NCBI GenBank assembly: GCA_020284085.1
Contig: JACEVL010000690.1
Coordinates: forward strand, 501,501 to 565,500
Reading direction: 5' to 3'
Length of the DNA stretch: 64,000 nucleotides
DNA from: Aporrectodea caliginosa
Lineage: Eukaryota; Annelida; Clitellata; Crassiclitellata; Lumbricidae
Of the stretch, positions 12,154-19,719 are shown in pieces; positions within the stretch are counted from its first letter, which is position 1, and each line of letters starts with the position of its first letter. The notes beneath the pieces were generated by a model. The model did no database searches. It worked only from the letters and a program-made list of their open reading frames with translations, and had not been told where the DNA came from. A program made the position numbers and the translations under genes.

Positions 12154-13759
12154 CACGGTGATTCAATAAAAAGTAAGCCACACTTTATAAACAAATATTA
12201 AAACTTGAACTGTATTTTATTAATAATATTTTTAAAATAAAAATATGCACATACTTACTTTTTCATTTTAATGACTTCCGGGATATATTTCCTACTAAAA
12301 AAGCAGACGATAATACGATTGAAAACATACACAAGAAATTTTTAAAAAATGCCTTTTAGTAAAGAAGATTTGCACACGATAAAAGGTTTGAGGGAATCCA
12401 AGAATTACAGCAGCCGTCAATTTCTTCAAGAGTTTCCAGAAAACACTGGACCAGAAGCGGATTAGATAAATTGCTTCGAAAAATTACCCGATCAATAAAA
12501 AAAAAGAATTGAATTGCACTGAATTGAATCTATTTAGACAGAAATTATTTTTCATCAATACAACTTTTATTTAATTAAGAATTATTTTCCATCAATCCAG
12601 CTTCTAGGCCTATTTAAGCAAGATTCTTTTCAGCAGCCCACTTCTATTTAAGGAAAAATTCGTTTCGTCATTCAGTAATAATTGTAGTCCTAGACTCCTA
12701 GGTCAATCCAACTTCTTTTCGACCAACGCTGAAACCCATGCAATGGCGGATAATTTGCGACGCTAAACTACACGTTTACCTTAAGCTGGATTTGTGAAAA
12801 AAATTTAATTCTTGTCTAAATAGAAGTTCGATTGATGAGAAGTAATAATAGGCCTACTACAATGGGCGAATAATAATAATATTGCGATAAACATTCAAAC
12901 TAGACTTAGCTTAGAAATATCTGCAACGCCGCAGTGGATTGGCTGTTGTTTCGTTAACTGTGATTGGTCACAGCTTTATTCTGCATATGAAGCTCCGCCT
13001 CTGGTCTTCGCCAGGTTATAGATTGTATTTACGCTAACAGGGTTAGTCGACTACGTCATTTGTAGTGGCAGACGAAGGTCAGCGCGCATTGAAGAAAACT
13101 TTGCTCAATGGCGACAGCGCCTCCAGGCTTACGTGCAAGCAAAAGGAGGACATTTTGAACATATTCTTTAATTAAATAATAAAACCATACTACTGAGAGT
13201 TTTTTCACAAAAATATTAAATACTGGGTAAAAGTGCATTTTAGCGTATTTTATTGATAGTGGATTTAGGCGTGTATTTTAGCGTATTTAATTATTTCAAT
13301 GACTTTCATGATAACTGAAATGTATCCAGCTTCTATTTAAGCAATATTATTTACATCAATCCAACTTCTATTTAAGGTAACATTATTTTCATCAATCCCA
13401 CTTCTATTTAGCAAGAATTCTTTTCTGCAGTCCAATTTCTATTCGACCAACGCTGATTCGCCATGAAATCGCGTGTCATTTACGACGCCAAACTACACGT
13501 TTTTTCATCAATCCAGCTTCCACTTTAGCAGATAACTCCTTTCATCAATCCAACTTCCATTTGGGCAAAGAATTATTTTTATCAATCCAGCTTCCATTTA
13601 CGCAAACACATAAGAGAAATAATAAAATACGCTAAAATACTTGGCCGAAATCATCATGGGTTTAATACGCTAAAATGCACTTTTACCAAATACTGTTTTC
13701 ATGTTAGAAGTACTTATATGAAATACAAAGGTTGGCTTACTTTTCCTTGAATCACGGTG
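12154..13759. mobile_element. Tc1/mariner-like transposon, TA target site
   Basis: Terminal inverted repeats CACGGTGATTCAATAAAAAG (12154 on) and CACCGTGATTCAAGGAAAAG (inverted, ending 13759) are flanked by TA on both sides. The partner segment at about 40.05 kb has no insertion (GCTATATAACTCGATAG), so this is a real insertion. The 5' remnant of a transposase lies just inside the left end. The rest contains two blocks of the 36-bp minisatellite (12530-12720 and 13320-13600) and no further transposase, so the element is non-autonomous or heavily decayed. Confidence 0.8.
12349..12489 (+). pseudogene. N-terminal remnant of a Tc1/mariner transposase
   Basis: The ATG at 12349 opens MPFSKEDLHTIKGLRESKNY...RQFLQEFPEN. 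A two-base slip then leads in another frame to WTRSGLDKLLRKI. This is the helix-turn-helix start typical of IS630/Tc1/mariner transposases (charged helix, LR...Y, EFP, W...LLxKI). No catalytic DDE/D part survives. Position just inside the left terminal repeat supports the call. Confidence 0.6.
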
Positions 13760-13999
13760 TATAATTCGATAATTATACATTATCATGCTTTAACCCTTTA
13801 CCGTGGAGCCCGAGTTAACTCGGGCTGCGTAATCCGTTCTCATAGCGATAGTTAGTTCAGGCAATTTACAGGTAGACCTAGAAAAAATTGCTTCAGAATC
13901 TTTTTAACTTAAACGGGTTTCTGCTCAGTTTCCATTGCTGAATAACATAGGCCTATCCAAAATCCGACAAAATCTTACCACGGGATCAACGCCAAAACT

Positions 14000-14590
14000 G
14001 CATTTAAACCAAGATGACGGCCAATATTGGCGACAACACAGAAAACAGTATAATATCAGGTCATAGGTAAGCTACAATAACAGATGAAGTATTAAATTTA
14101 ACATTATCAAGGTCAAGGAATCGATTTATCGTAGTGGCGATAGTGTCGGAATGCTACTATCCAAGATGGCGGCCAAATTGTGGCGCCCAAACAAAAATTG
14201 TATATTTCAGGTCAAATGTAAGCTACAATTACAGTTGCAGTGTCGAATATAATATTTTAAAGGTCAAGGAGTCGATTTATCGTAGTGGCGATAGTGTCTG
14301 AATGCCGCTATCCAAGATGGCGGCCAATATTGGCGCCAAATCAGAAAATAGTATACTCGTATATCAGGTCAAATGCAAGCTACAATTACAGTTGCAGTGT
14401 CGAATATAATATTTTCAAGGTCAAGAAATCGATTTATCGTAGTGGCGATAGTGTCGGAATGCTACTATCTAAGATGGCGACCAATATTGGCGCCAAAACA
14501 GAAAATAGTATAGATCAGGCCAAATGTAAGCTACAATTACAGTTGCAGTGCCGAATATACTATTTTCAAGTAAGTCAGTCGATAGCTAGA
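14000..14590. repeat. Tandem repeat, about 150-158-bp unit with YY1-like sites
   Basis: Four units, each with GGTCAAGGAATCGATTTATC, GTAGTGGCGATAGTGTC, a CCAAGATGGCGGCCAA box, an ATTGGCGCCAA box and CAAGCTACAATTACAGTTGC in that order. Repeat starts at GATTTATC are 14123, 14273 and 14431. The first unit is more diverged. The box CCAAGATGGCGGC matches the known YY1 core and occurs at 14009 (one change), 14161, 14312 and 14470 (two changes). A short frame at 14285-14614 is a by-product of the repeat. Confidence 0.8.
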
Positions 14591-14599
14591 AATGAAATG

Positions 14600-15326
14600 G
14601 CTGCTAATACGTAGCAATCCCATGTTGTTAGATTTCTGATGTCGTCTTGCGAACACTATGAATTACATAAGATCGTCCACCTGTTCAATGGCCAGATCTG
14701 ATCTCAACTTCATCGGTACCTGTTGCAGCGCGAGGCAGAACTTCAGAGGTCCAAATGATCGCCTCGGTTAGTTCCCCCACTGTTCAAGTGAAGTTAGAGC
14801 CATACAACACCAGCGGACGGATGAAGTAGACAACGTGAGCAAATTGTTAGAGCCATGTACTGTCCCTGGACACTGCATCCATGTGCGAATCTCTCGTCAA
14901 GTGATGACGATTATGGAAAATCTTCGTACACTAGACGTGTGATCGCCCAACGATATATCTCGCAGGAACAGCTGTCTCAGCGCCACCCGAGATACACAAT
15001 GCAAGCTGAATATAGAAGCGATCCGATTAAATAGCTTAGCAAACGCGTTCGAATTTGATAATCCACCGCAGTTGGATGCACACTCAGGGCAATTGCGATC
15101 CTCTTTCTTAACAACATGGCACTCATTTCGTATTGCATGTCTATGATTTTCTTAAAGTGGTGGATTAAAAAATTTTTTGATGAGAGTCAAACTGTATCTT
15201 GTCATATTTTTTATACATGTTCAATATTATTAAATATTATTCAAAATATATTTACAGAATTACTAGATTTATCGCATATTTGGAAGATTTTCAAATGGAA
15301 ATTTGTTTGTCAGAATCTGTTGATGT
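14600..15326. other. Left flank of the endogenous virus, no gene seen
   Basis: No convincing frame. A terminal repeat of the viral cassette was looked for by eye here and at 20661-20900 and not found. A 79-codon plus frame (15116-15355) is AT-rich and has no features. Confidence 0.4.
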
Positions 15327-15719
15327 TCATTTTCGGTGCAAAGTGTAAATACTAACTCCTTCTCGTAAATAAAATTTTCCTACTTCTACGATCAGTTGTT
15401 TCTTTTCTTTGTCGTAACTCAAGCTCAGTGACCCTTGGGTCACCGGTTCTTCTTCTTCGCTTGTTGGACAAAGAATTCGATTCCATTTAAGATCGGAATC
15501 CAAGAGAATAACTATATTAGATAACAAAGCGTTTTGTTCTTTCGATATCGTTGTTTGCGAGTCAACGATCAGCTTGTACAACTTTACCAGTTCTTGCTGC
15601 ATCCCTATATCGCCTAATTTCTCATTTAGAAAGTTCTGTTGAATATTCCTCTTCGTCTCGAGATATTCTGCGACGATAAGGTCTCTTTTTGCTGGATTGT
15701 TAATCTTTAGAAATGACAT
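15327..15719 (-). CDS. Viral protein of unknown function, 130 aa
   Basis: Not firmly recognised. It starts MSFLKINNPAKRDLIVAEYL, charged and predicted helical through about residue 70 (a likely coiled coil, FLNEKLGDIGMQQELVKLYK). An acidic stretch (TSEEEEPVT, about 85-93) and a beta-like end (SYDKEKKQLIVEVG) follow. It is the last gene of the minus-strand block, 81 bases from its neighbour, with TTTTAAAAACGTA just before the ATG. Proteins with a similar helical start sit beside the capsid genes in related animal elements; a virion-associated or scaffold role is inference. The length seems short for that type, so a truncated 3' end is possible. Confidence 0.6.
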   Translation of the reverse strand: MSFLKINNPAKRDLIVAEYLETKRNIQQNFLNEKLGDIGMQQELVKLYKLIVDSQTTISKEQNALLSNIVILLDSDLKWNRILCPTSEEEEPVTQGSLSLSYDKEKKQLIVEVGKFYLREGVSIYTLHRK

Positions 15720-15765
15720 TACGTTTTTAAAATAATAGTATAATGTTTTAAAACGTAATTGATTT

Positions 15766-15809
15766 TACGTTTTTACGTTTTACGTTTTACGTTTTACGTT
15801 TTACGTTTT
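15766..15809. repeat. Tandem TTTTACG heptamers in a viral intergenic gap
   Basis: Six to seven near-perfect copies of TTTTACG (CGTAAAA on the coding strand) fill the gap between the 130-aa and 201-aa genes and reach the 201-aa stop region. They could be a late promoter/terminator element or a slippage product. Confidence 0.6.
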
Positions 15810-16406
15810 CTCTGATTTCACCGATTTCTCACCCGCGTTCTTAAACGACTCGGTCATAGTTTCTCGAATTCCAGGTTCTTTGTCTATACTAACTTTAGTC
15901 TCGCTTCTGATCTCTTCTTTCATTTCATTGAATTTCCCGAGTTCGTTTAAAATTAGCGAATATTCCTCATCCGAAATAAAATCGTCTTCTAAGGCTTTCG
16001 AAACGTAGTCGCTGATCGTGTTAAGTTTTGCCTCGGCTAGCGTTTTGATCCGTCTATGCTTCTCCGCCTTTAGCGAGAGCTTTCTGTTAACAACACGCCC
16101 GACTGCGCTGAAAACACCCGCTCCAACAGCCACTGCTTGTAGAGCCATCGCGATAGGTGCCGCGACTATCGTAGACAGAACCGCGATCGCCGAAGCTGTT
16201 GAACCTAACGCGACAAGAGCAGATATACCATCTACTACGTTAATAATTCTAACGCCTTTACGATACTTTTCGTTTAGGACCGCTCTTTTATCTCGTTCTC
16301 TTTCGAGTTCTTTTTGAATTTCAGTAATCTTCCCGAGCCTGTAAACGTGAGCTTTTCCATCGACTGCATCCGCTTTCATTACGATTGTTGTATTTCCTGG
16401 TGGCAT
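15801..16406 (-). CDS. Viral membrane protein with coiled coil, 201 aa
   Basis: The start is placed at the ATG at 16406 (MPPGNTTIV), preceded by TTAAAAAAAAG; an upstream ATG at 16442 would overlap the previous gene. Residues 25-50 form a charged helix (EIQKELERERDKRA). Residues 58-103 are a long hydrophobic alanine/valine/glycine stretch fitting a two-helix membrane hairpin (GISALVALGSTASAIAVL, AVAVGAGVFSAVG). A basic segment (LSLKAEKHRRIK) and a helical C-terminus with DDFISDEEYSLIL follow. No enzyme motif. An envelope or inner-membrane role in the particle is inference from topology and neighbours. Confidence 0.65.
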   Translation of the reverse strand: MPPGNTTIVMKADAVDGKAHVYRLGKITEIQKELERERDKRAVLNEKYRKGVRIINVVDGISALVALGSTASAIAVLSTIVAAPIAMALQAVAVGAGVFSAVGRVVNRKLSLKAEKHRRIKTLAEAKLNTISDYVSKALEDDFISDEEYSLILNELGKFNEMKEEIRSETKVSIDKEPGIRETMTESFKNAGEKSVKSEKT

Positions 16407-16413
16407 CTTTTTT

Positions 16414-16854
16414 TTAATTATGCAATATAATTTTAAAATCAACTGCTCTACTGCGAGTGGTATGAGCTACTAAGCATAACGAATCTCCTTCGTTTATAAC
16501 AACTTCCGAATCGGAATCGTTTAAAATTGTAATGGCGATGTCTGCCGTATTTTCAGAAACAACATCGTCTTGTAGTCTGCAAGCGCTCGCCTGTATTTCC
16601 TGTTTGAGCTGCACTTTACACCATCCTCTTCTCATTCGAACGCCTAGTCCGAGCGAAAGCGTTTCAGTTTCTCTCGGATCAATCGTTATCGTTCGTTGAG
16701 TAAAAATCTCATATACTTGGCAGCCTGGGTGCTTTACGGGTTTGTGGGCCACTTCATTCTTAGGTAACCACTCTACAGGGTTTATTGGAAAGTTTTTCGA
16801 ACGAACGGGTTTCGTACCAAACTTGTGTAACGGTCTTATCCAGTTTCGAGACAT
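16414..16854 (-). CDS. dUTPase-fold viral protein, 146 aa
   Basis: The C-terminal hundred residues follow the trimeric dUTPase beta pattern: ITIDPRETETLSLGLGVRMR, a basic GWCKVQL strand, RLQDDVVSENTADIAITILN in place of the G(V/I)ID-Y-G core, then DSEVVINEGDSLCLVA matching the family's f-I--GD-iaQ strand. The N-terminal 45 residues are extra. Catalytic boxes are weak: the usual RSS motif is not seen and the Asp-containing box is altered (LQDD). It may therefore be a structural or inactive relative rather than a working dUTPase. It lies 28 bases after the upstream gene and has TTTATAAAA directly before the ATG. Confidence 0.5.
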   Translation of the reverse strand: MSRNWIRPLHKFGTKPVRSKNFPINPVEWLPKNEVAHKPVKHPGCQVYEIFTQRTITIDPRETETLSLGLGVRMRRGWCKVQLKQEIQASACRLQDDVVSENTADIAITILNDSDSEVVINEGDSLCLVAHTTRSRAVDFKIILHN

Positions 16855-16882
16855 TTTTATAAATAGGAAAAAAAGTTTTAAA

Positions 16883-17503
16883 TTATAACAACCACCCGAG
16901 AATCGGAATGTTTGAAAATGGAGAATTAGGACCGAGTATGAGACCTTTACCAGTTTTCATAAACAACCCTTTACCAGTCTTCATATAGAGACCATCTCCT
17001 TGACCATCTAATCCAGATCCCCTCCACGGTTTTAGGTAAAGACCTTCTCCTTGTTGAACTATCTTGGCGTTTCTATCTCCTCTTCTGATGTATATCACAC
17101 CTCCAGTAACTCCGGATCCGCTAATTTTGTCGATGATTTTCGATGTCGCCGCAGAACCTAGACCGCTTAGAGCTCCAGTCGCGAGACCCGGTAGTACGCT
17201 GGAAAGAAGGAATTTACCAGCCGTTGCTAGAAACGGTAGAATAGCGCCGATGAATCCGCCTTCGACTTTGGCGTTATGAACTAACTGCGTTTTACTCATT
17301 TTGATCGTTACACCCTTCCCATTCTCATACGCTTTAGTCATCTTGTTAATTTGCGCTTGAGTTAAAGCTAATACGTGTTCTCCCGATAGATCATCGTGAG
17401 ATAGTCTTATACTCACGCCATCACACCCCGCTTCGAGCGCGCGTTTAATTTTCTCTTTTTGTCCTTCCGAAATATTAACGTTTATATTCTTGTATCGACT
17501 CAT
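16883..17503 (-). CDS. Glycine-rich membrane-active virion protein (adenovirus pX/pVI-like class), 206 aa
   Basis: Residues 1-78 are soluble and contain two similar blocks (GVSIRLSHDDL and GVTIKMSKTQL), an internal duplication. Residues 82-120 are a glycine/alanine hydrophobic segment (GFIGAILPFLATAGKFLL, LPGLATGALSGLG). The C-terminus has short repeats ending GLYMK, GLFMK and GLILG (about 149-181) and finishes with a hydrophobic ILGWLL. Small proteins of this composition next to the penton gene in adintoviruses are compared with adenovirus core/lytic proteins. A role in membrane disruption or genome packing is inference. TATATTAAAA precedes the ATG. Confidence 0.6.
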   Translation of the reverse strand: MSRYKNINVNISEGQKEKIKRALEAGCDGVSIRLSHDDLSGEHVLALTQAQINKMTKAYENGKGVTIKMSKTQLVHNAKVEGGFIGAILPFLATAGKFLLSSVLPGLATGALSGLGSAATSKIIDKISGSGVTGGVIYIRRGDRNAKIVQQGEGLYLKPWRGSGLDGQGDGLYMKTGKGLFMKTGKGLILGPNSPFSNIPILGWLL

Positions 17504-17537
17504 TTTTAATATAACTAAGATAAACTTTTAATAGTAC

Positions 17538-18353
17538 TCACACTTCTCTTATGTGAAATCTAATCGATAAATCCTCTCCTCTAAGGTTGACCAACTTTCC
17601 ATTTTGGTCGGTAAGCTTCGTTTCCATCGATGAAATCGTGCTCAGCGTGATGGGGAGATACACCAAATTAGTAGGTACTTCGATAATTTTGTACCCCGGT
17701 CCTACATTAGGAAAAAACGAATATATCACGTTCGCCATCGATCCGTTGGTATACGAGGCTCCAATTATATCGCTTGTCACTCTCAAACTGGTTATGTTCA
17801 TTATGTTTACTATTTGTTCGGATTCGTTATACCCCTCCGAATATGTTCGGCGATTGAAACCTAGGACCGTTCTAATCGAGTTGTCCGATGTAAAATCAAC
17901 TTTATAATTCATCGCAATAGTTAGCACGGACTTTAACGTATTAGTGTTAGGTTCTAGTGAAATAGAGTGTTCGTTGTTTACCGCATCGTAATGTCCGTTC
18001 TCTTTCATGGTTCTCTGTATGTAATCGTTTACATCTGTAATTTCATAACAGCCCTCCGGAATGAATACATCAAACCATTCATGGTCTCCGGTTTCAACCA
18101 ATCTTCCTTCGGCGTCGGGTGTATATCTGAAATGGTTGTTTGAAGCGTCAATATTCGGAAAAGAAAAATAAGTCTCTAGATTGAGAAGAGACATTTCATA
18201 CTTTTTACCCGCGTCCAGTTCGATTAGCGGATTAAACTGAGTTCTAATCTTCGCACTCTTTTTAGTCAATAATATATAAAACGATGATTTAGGGCTCGTG
18301 TTACGTTCCACCTTTTCCATGATAGTCGCTAGCTTTTCGAGAGCAGATTCCAT
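17538..18353 (-). CDS. Minor capsid / penton-like protein, 271 aa
   Basis: 271 residues, mostly beta-strand in pattern: an N-terminal helix (LEKLATIMEKVER), then KKYEMSLLNLETYFSFPNI, GCYEITDVNDYIQ, SLRVTSDIIGASY, a loop with YKIIEVPTNLVYLPI and an end strand LSIRFHIREV. The length and the P-L-YLP...D--G--V-L-GE-LSIR-H ending suit the single jelly-roll penton proteins of Polinton/adintovirus elements. It is too short for a double jelly-roll major capsid protein. It lies 27 bases after the ATPase stop. Assignment rests on pattern and neighbours. Confidence 0.65.
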   Translation of the reverse strand: MESALEKLATIMEKVERNTSPKSSFYILLTKKSAKIRTQFNPLIELDAGKKYEMSLLNLETYFSFPNIDASNNHFRYTPDAEGRLVETGDHEWFDVFIPEGCYEITDVNDYIQRTMKENGHYDAVNNEHSISLEPNTNTLKSVLTIAMNYKVDFTSDNSIRTVLGFNRRTYSEGYNESEQIVNIMNITSLRVTSDIIGASYTNGSMANVIYSFFPNVGPGYKIIEVPTNLVYLPITLSTISSMETKLTDQNGKLVNLRGEDLSIRFHIREV

Positions 18354-18380
18354 TCTTTTTATTATAATGAGATTATTATT

Positions 18381-19163
18381 TTATATTAACGATGGTATGT
18401 AGAATTCATCGAATCCGCTTCGATACTTACCGTTATTTTTATTGCTGGTCTGGTCTATTACTAGAAAGCCGTGGCGTTGTTTCCAGGTGGTTTTACATAG
18501 TTTCTTAAACTCATCCTTAGGCATGTCCGTACTCGCGTGATCGTTGTATATATGATCAATATTTTTCTGGTCTTGTGGAAACAAACAGATAAAGTTTGCA
18601 TTCTCTCTGATCGTCTGTCTCGGTAGTTTGAAATAATTTTGTGCGAGGTAGAAGCAGTCAACATTGCTATGCCTTCCTCGGATGTAGTAGGCCTCGCATT
18701 TGTTCTGCTTGATTAGCTGTAGGTCATCGAATATCATTAGGTTCTTCTTCTCCGGCTTCAATTCTCTCGGGTCTGGCACGTCTTCGGCTGATTCAAAGAA
18801 CTTGGTAGATATGTCAGATTTCTCATTCAATTGTTTAGCCATTTCCTCAACTACAACTGCTGGTGGAATATCTTGTCTTATGATCTCGTCTTGGCAGTCG
18901 AATAACCCGATTATGGCTTGTTTAGGTAGCTTTTCTTCAAATGCTTTTTTCAGAATTTTATACTCTGGTTGAAAGAGAGACAGACCGAATATTTGTAAAT
19001 TATCGTAATCTAACCACCCAGGTCTTAGAAGTAAGTTCAACAGTAATGTAGTCTTTCCACAACCAGATTTTCCAACGATTAACCCTCTTATACTTTTCGG
19101 TAAAAGAGGGTTATTGAATCTATTAGATGACACGTCGTTCCACGATAAATTTTTAGCTTCCAT
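18381..19163 (-). CDS. FtsK/HerA-type genome-packaging ATPase, 260 aa
   Basis: The start is the ATG at 19163 (MEAKNLSWNDV); an upstream in-frame ATG would read through the shared promoter. Walker A is GKSGCGKTT (residues 31-39), with a hydrophobic strand before it. Walker B is LMIFDD (142-147). A GRHSNVDCFYLAQNYFKLP segment and ENANFICLF strand follow, as in the A32-like packaging ATPases of Polintons, adintoviruses and large DNA viruses. These enzymes pump DNA into preformed capsids. All key residues appear intact. First gene of the minus-strand block, fired from the divergent 40-base spacer. Confidence 0.88.
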   Translation of the reverse strand: MEAKNLSWNDVSSNRFNNPLLPKSIRGLIVGKSGCGKTTLLLNLLLRPGWLDYDNLQIFGLSLFQPEYKILKKAFEEKLPKQAIIGLFDCQDEIIRQDIPPAVVVEEMAKQLNEKSDISTKFFESAEDVPDPRELKPEKKNLMIFDDLQLIKQNKCEAYYIRGRHSNVDCFYLAQNYFKLPRQTIRENANFICLFPQDQKNIDHIYNDHASTDMPKDEFKKLCKTTWKQRHGFLVIDQTSNKNNGKYRSGFDEFYIPSLI

Positions 19164-19203
19164 GATCGTTTTAAATATAAATGTTTTCGTATTTAAAATA
19201 ACA
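19164..19203. promoter_or_regulatory. Divergent viral promoter spacer
   Basis: Only 40 bases separate the ATPase start (minus) and the phospholipase start (plus). The spacer is nearly all A/T and contains TTTAAATATAAA on one strand and TTTTAAATACG on the other. Similar TTTATAAAA or TATTAAAA runs stand directly before the ATGs of the other genes, which suggests each gene has its own A/T promoter box. Inference from sequence only. Confidence 0.55.
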
Positions 19204-19719
19204 ATGTATTGTGTAAAGTGTAAGACAAAAACTGAAACGAGAGATATTCGCAACGTCGTTAGTAAAAATAATAGACCTATGCTTCGAGGCGTGTGCGTTG
19301 TATGTGGAACTACTAAAACTCAATTCGTGAAAGCATCACAAGGCGGTGATCTCGTTAGTTCTCTAAATTCAGTTACAAGCAACATCAAATTACCGTGGGC
19401 TAAATTCCCTGGTGAAATGCATTTGCCTGGTCACTCGTTTACGGGACCAGGAACTAGACTAGATTTGAGATTGAACCCTGATGGCACTCCTAAAGATTGG
19501 AGTAAACCAGTTGATCGAGTAGATAGCGCGGCATATATTCACGATTTAGCTTACAATCAATACTCTGATACGGCTTCTAGGAATGTAGCCGATAGAGCGA
19601 TGATTAATGCTTTGAATAATATTCCTAACCCGAGCTTACGGGAACGTGTAGAGAGGACTATAGTTAAACCTATATTATCAGCTAAATCGAGTTTGGGATT
19701 AGGTTTAAAAAAAGCTTAA
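19204..19719 (+). CDS. Zinc-ribbon plus parvovirus-like phospholipase A2, 171 aa
   Basis: The start is the ATG at 19204 (MYCVKCKTKT); the longer open frame would reach back into the ATPase gene. Cys3/6 and Cys31/34 form a CxxC...CxxC zinc ribbon. Residues about 70-135 match the phospholipase A2 domain of parvovirus VP1: LPGHSFTGPGTRLD (calcium loop GPG at 81-83) and RVDSAAYIHDLAY with the His113-Asp114 catalytic pair. Such domains breach endosomal membranes during entry and are known in adintoviruses. The TAA stop at 19717 falls just after a T TTA AAA heptamer, and the integrase frame overlaps here in -1, so a fused product is possible. Key residues look intact. Confidence 0.8.
   Translation: MYCVKCKTKTETRDIRNVVSKNNRPMLRGVCVVCGTTKTQFVKASQGGDLVSSLNSVTSNIKLPWAKFPGEMHLPGHSFTGPGTRLDLRLNPDGTPKDWSKPVDRVDSAAYIHDLAYNQYSDTASRNVADRAMINALNNIPNPSLRERVERTIVKPILSAKSSLGLGLKKA

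Noticed and set aside
14000..14600. Regularly spaced repeats considered as a CRISPR-like array
   Set aside because: Units are about 155 bp and repeated over their whole length with no unique spacers; eukaryotic tandem repeat.
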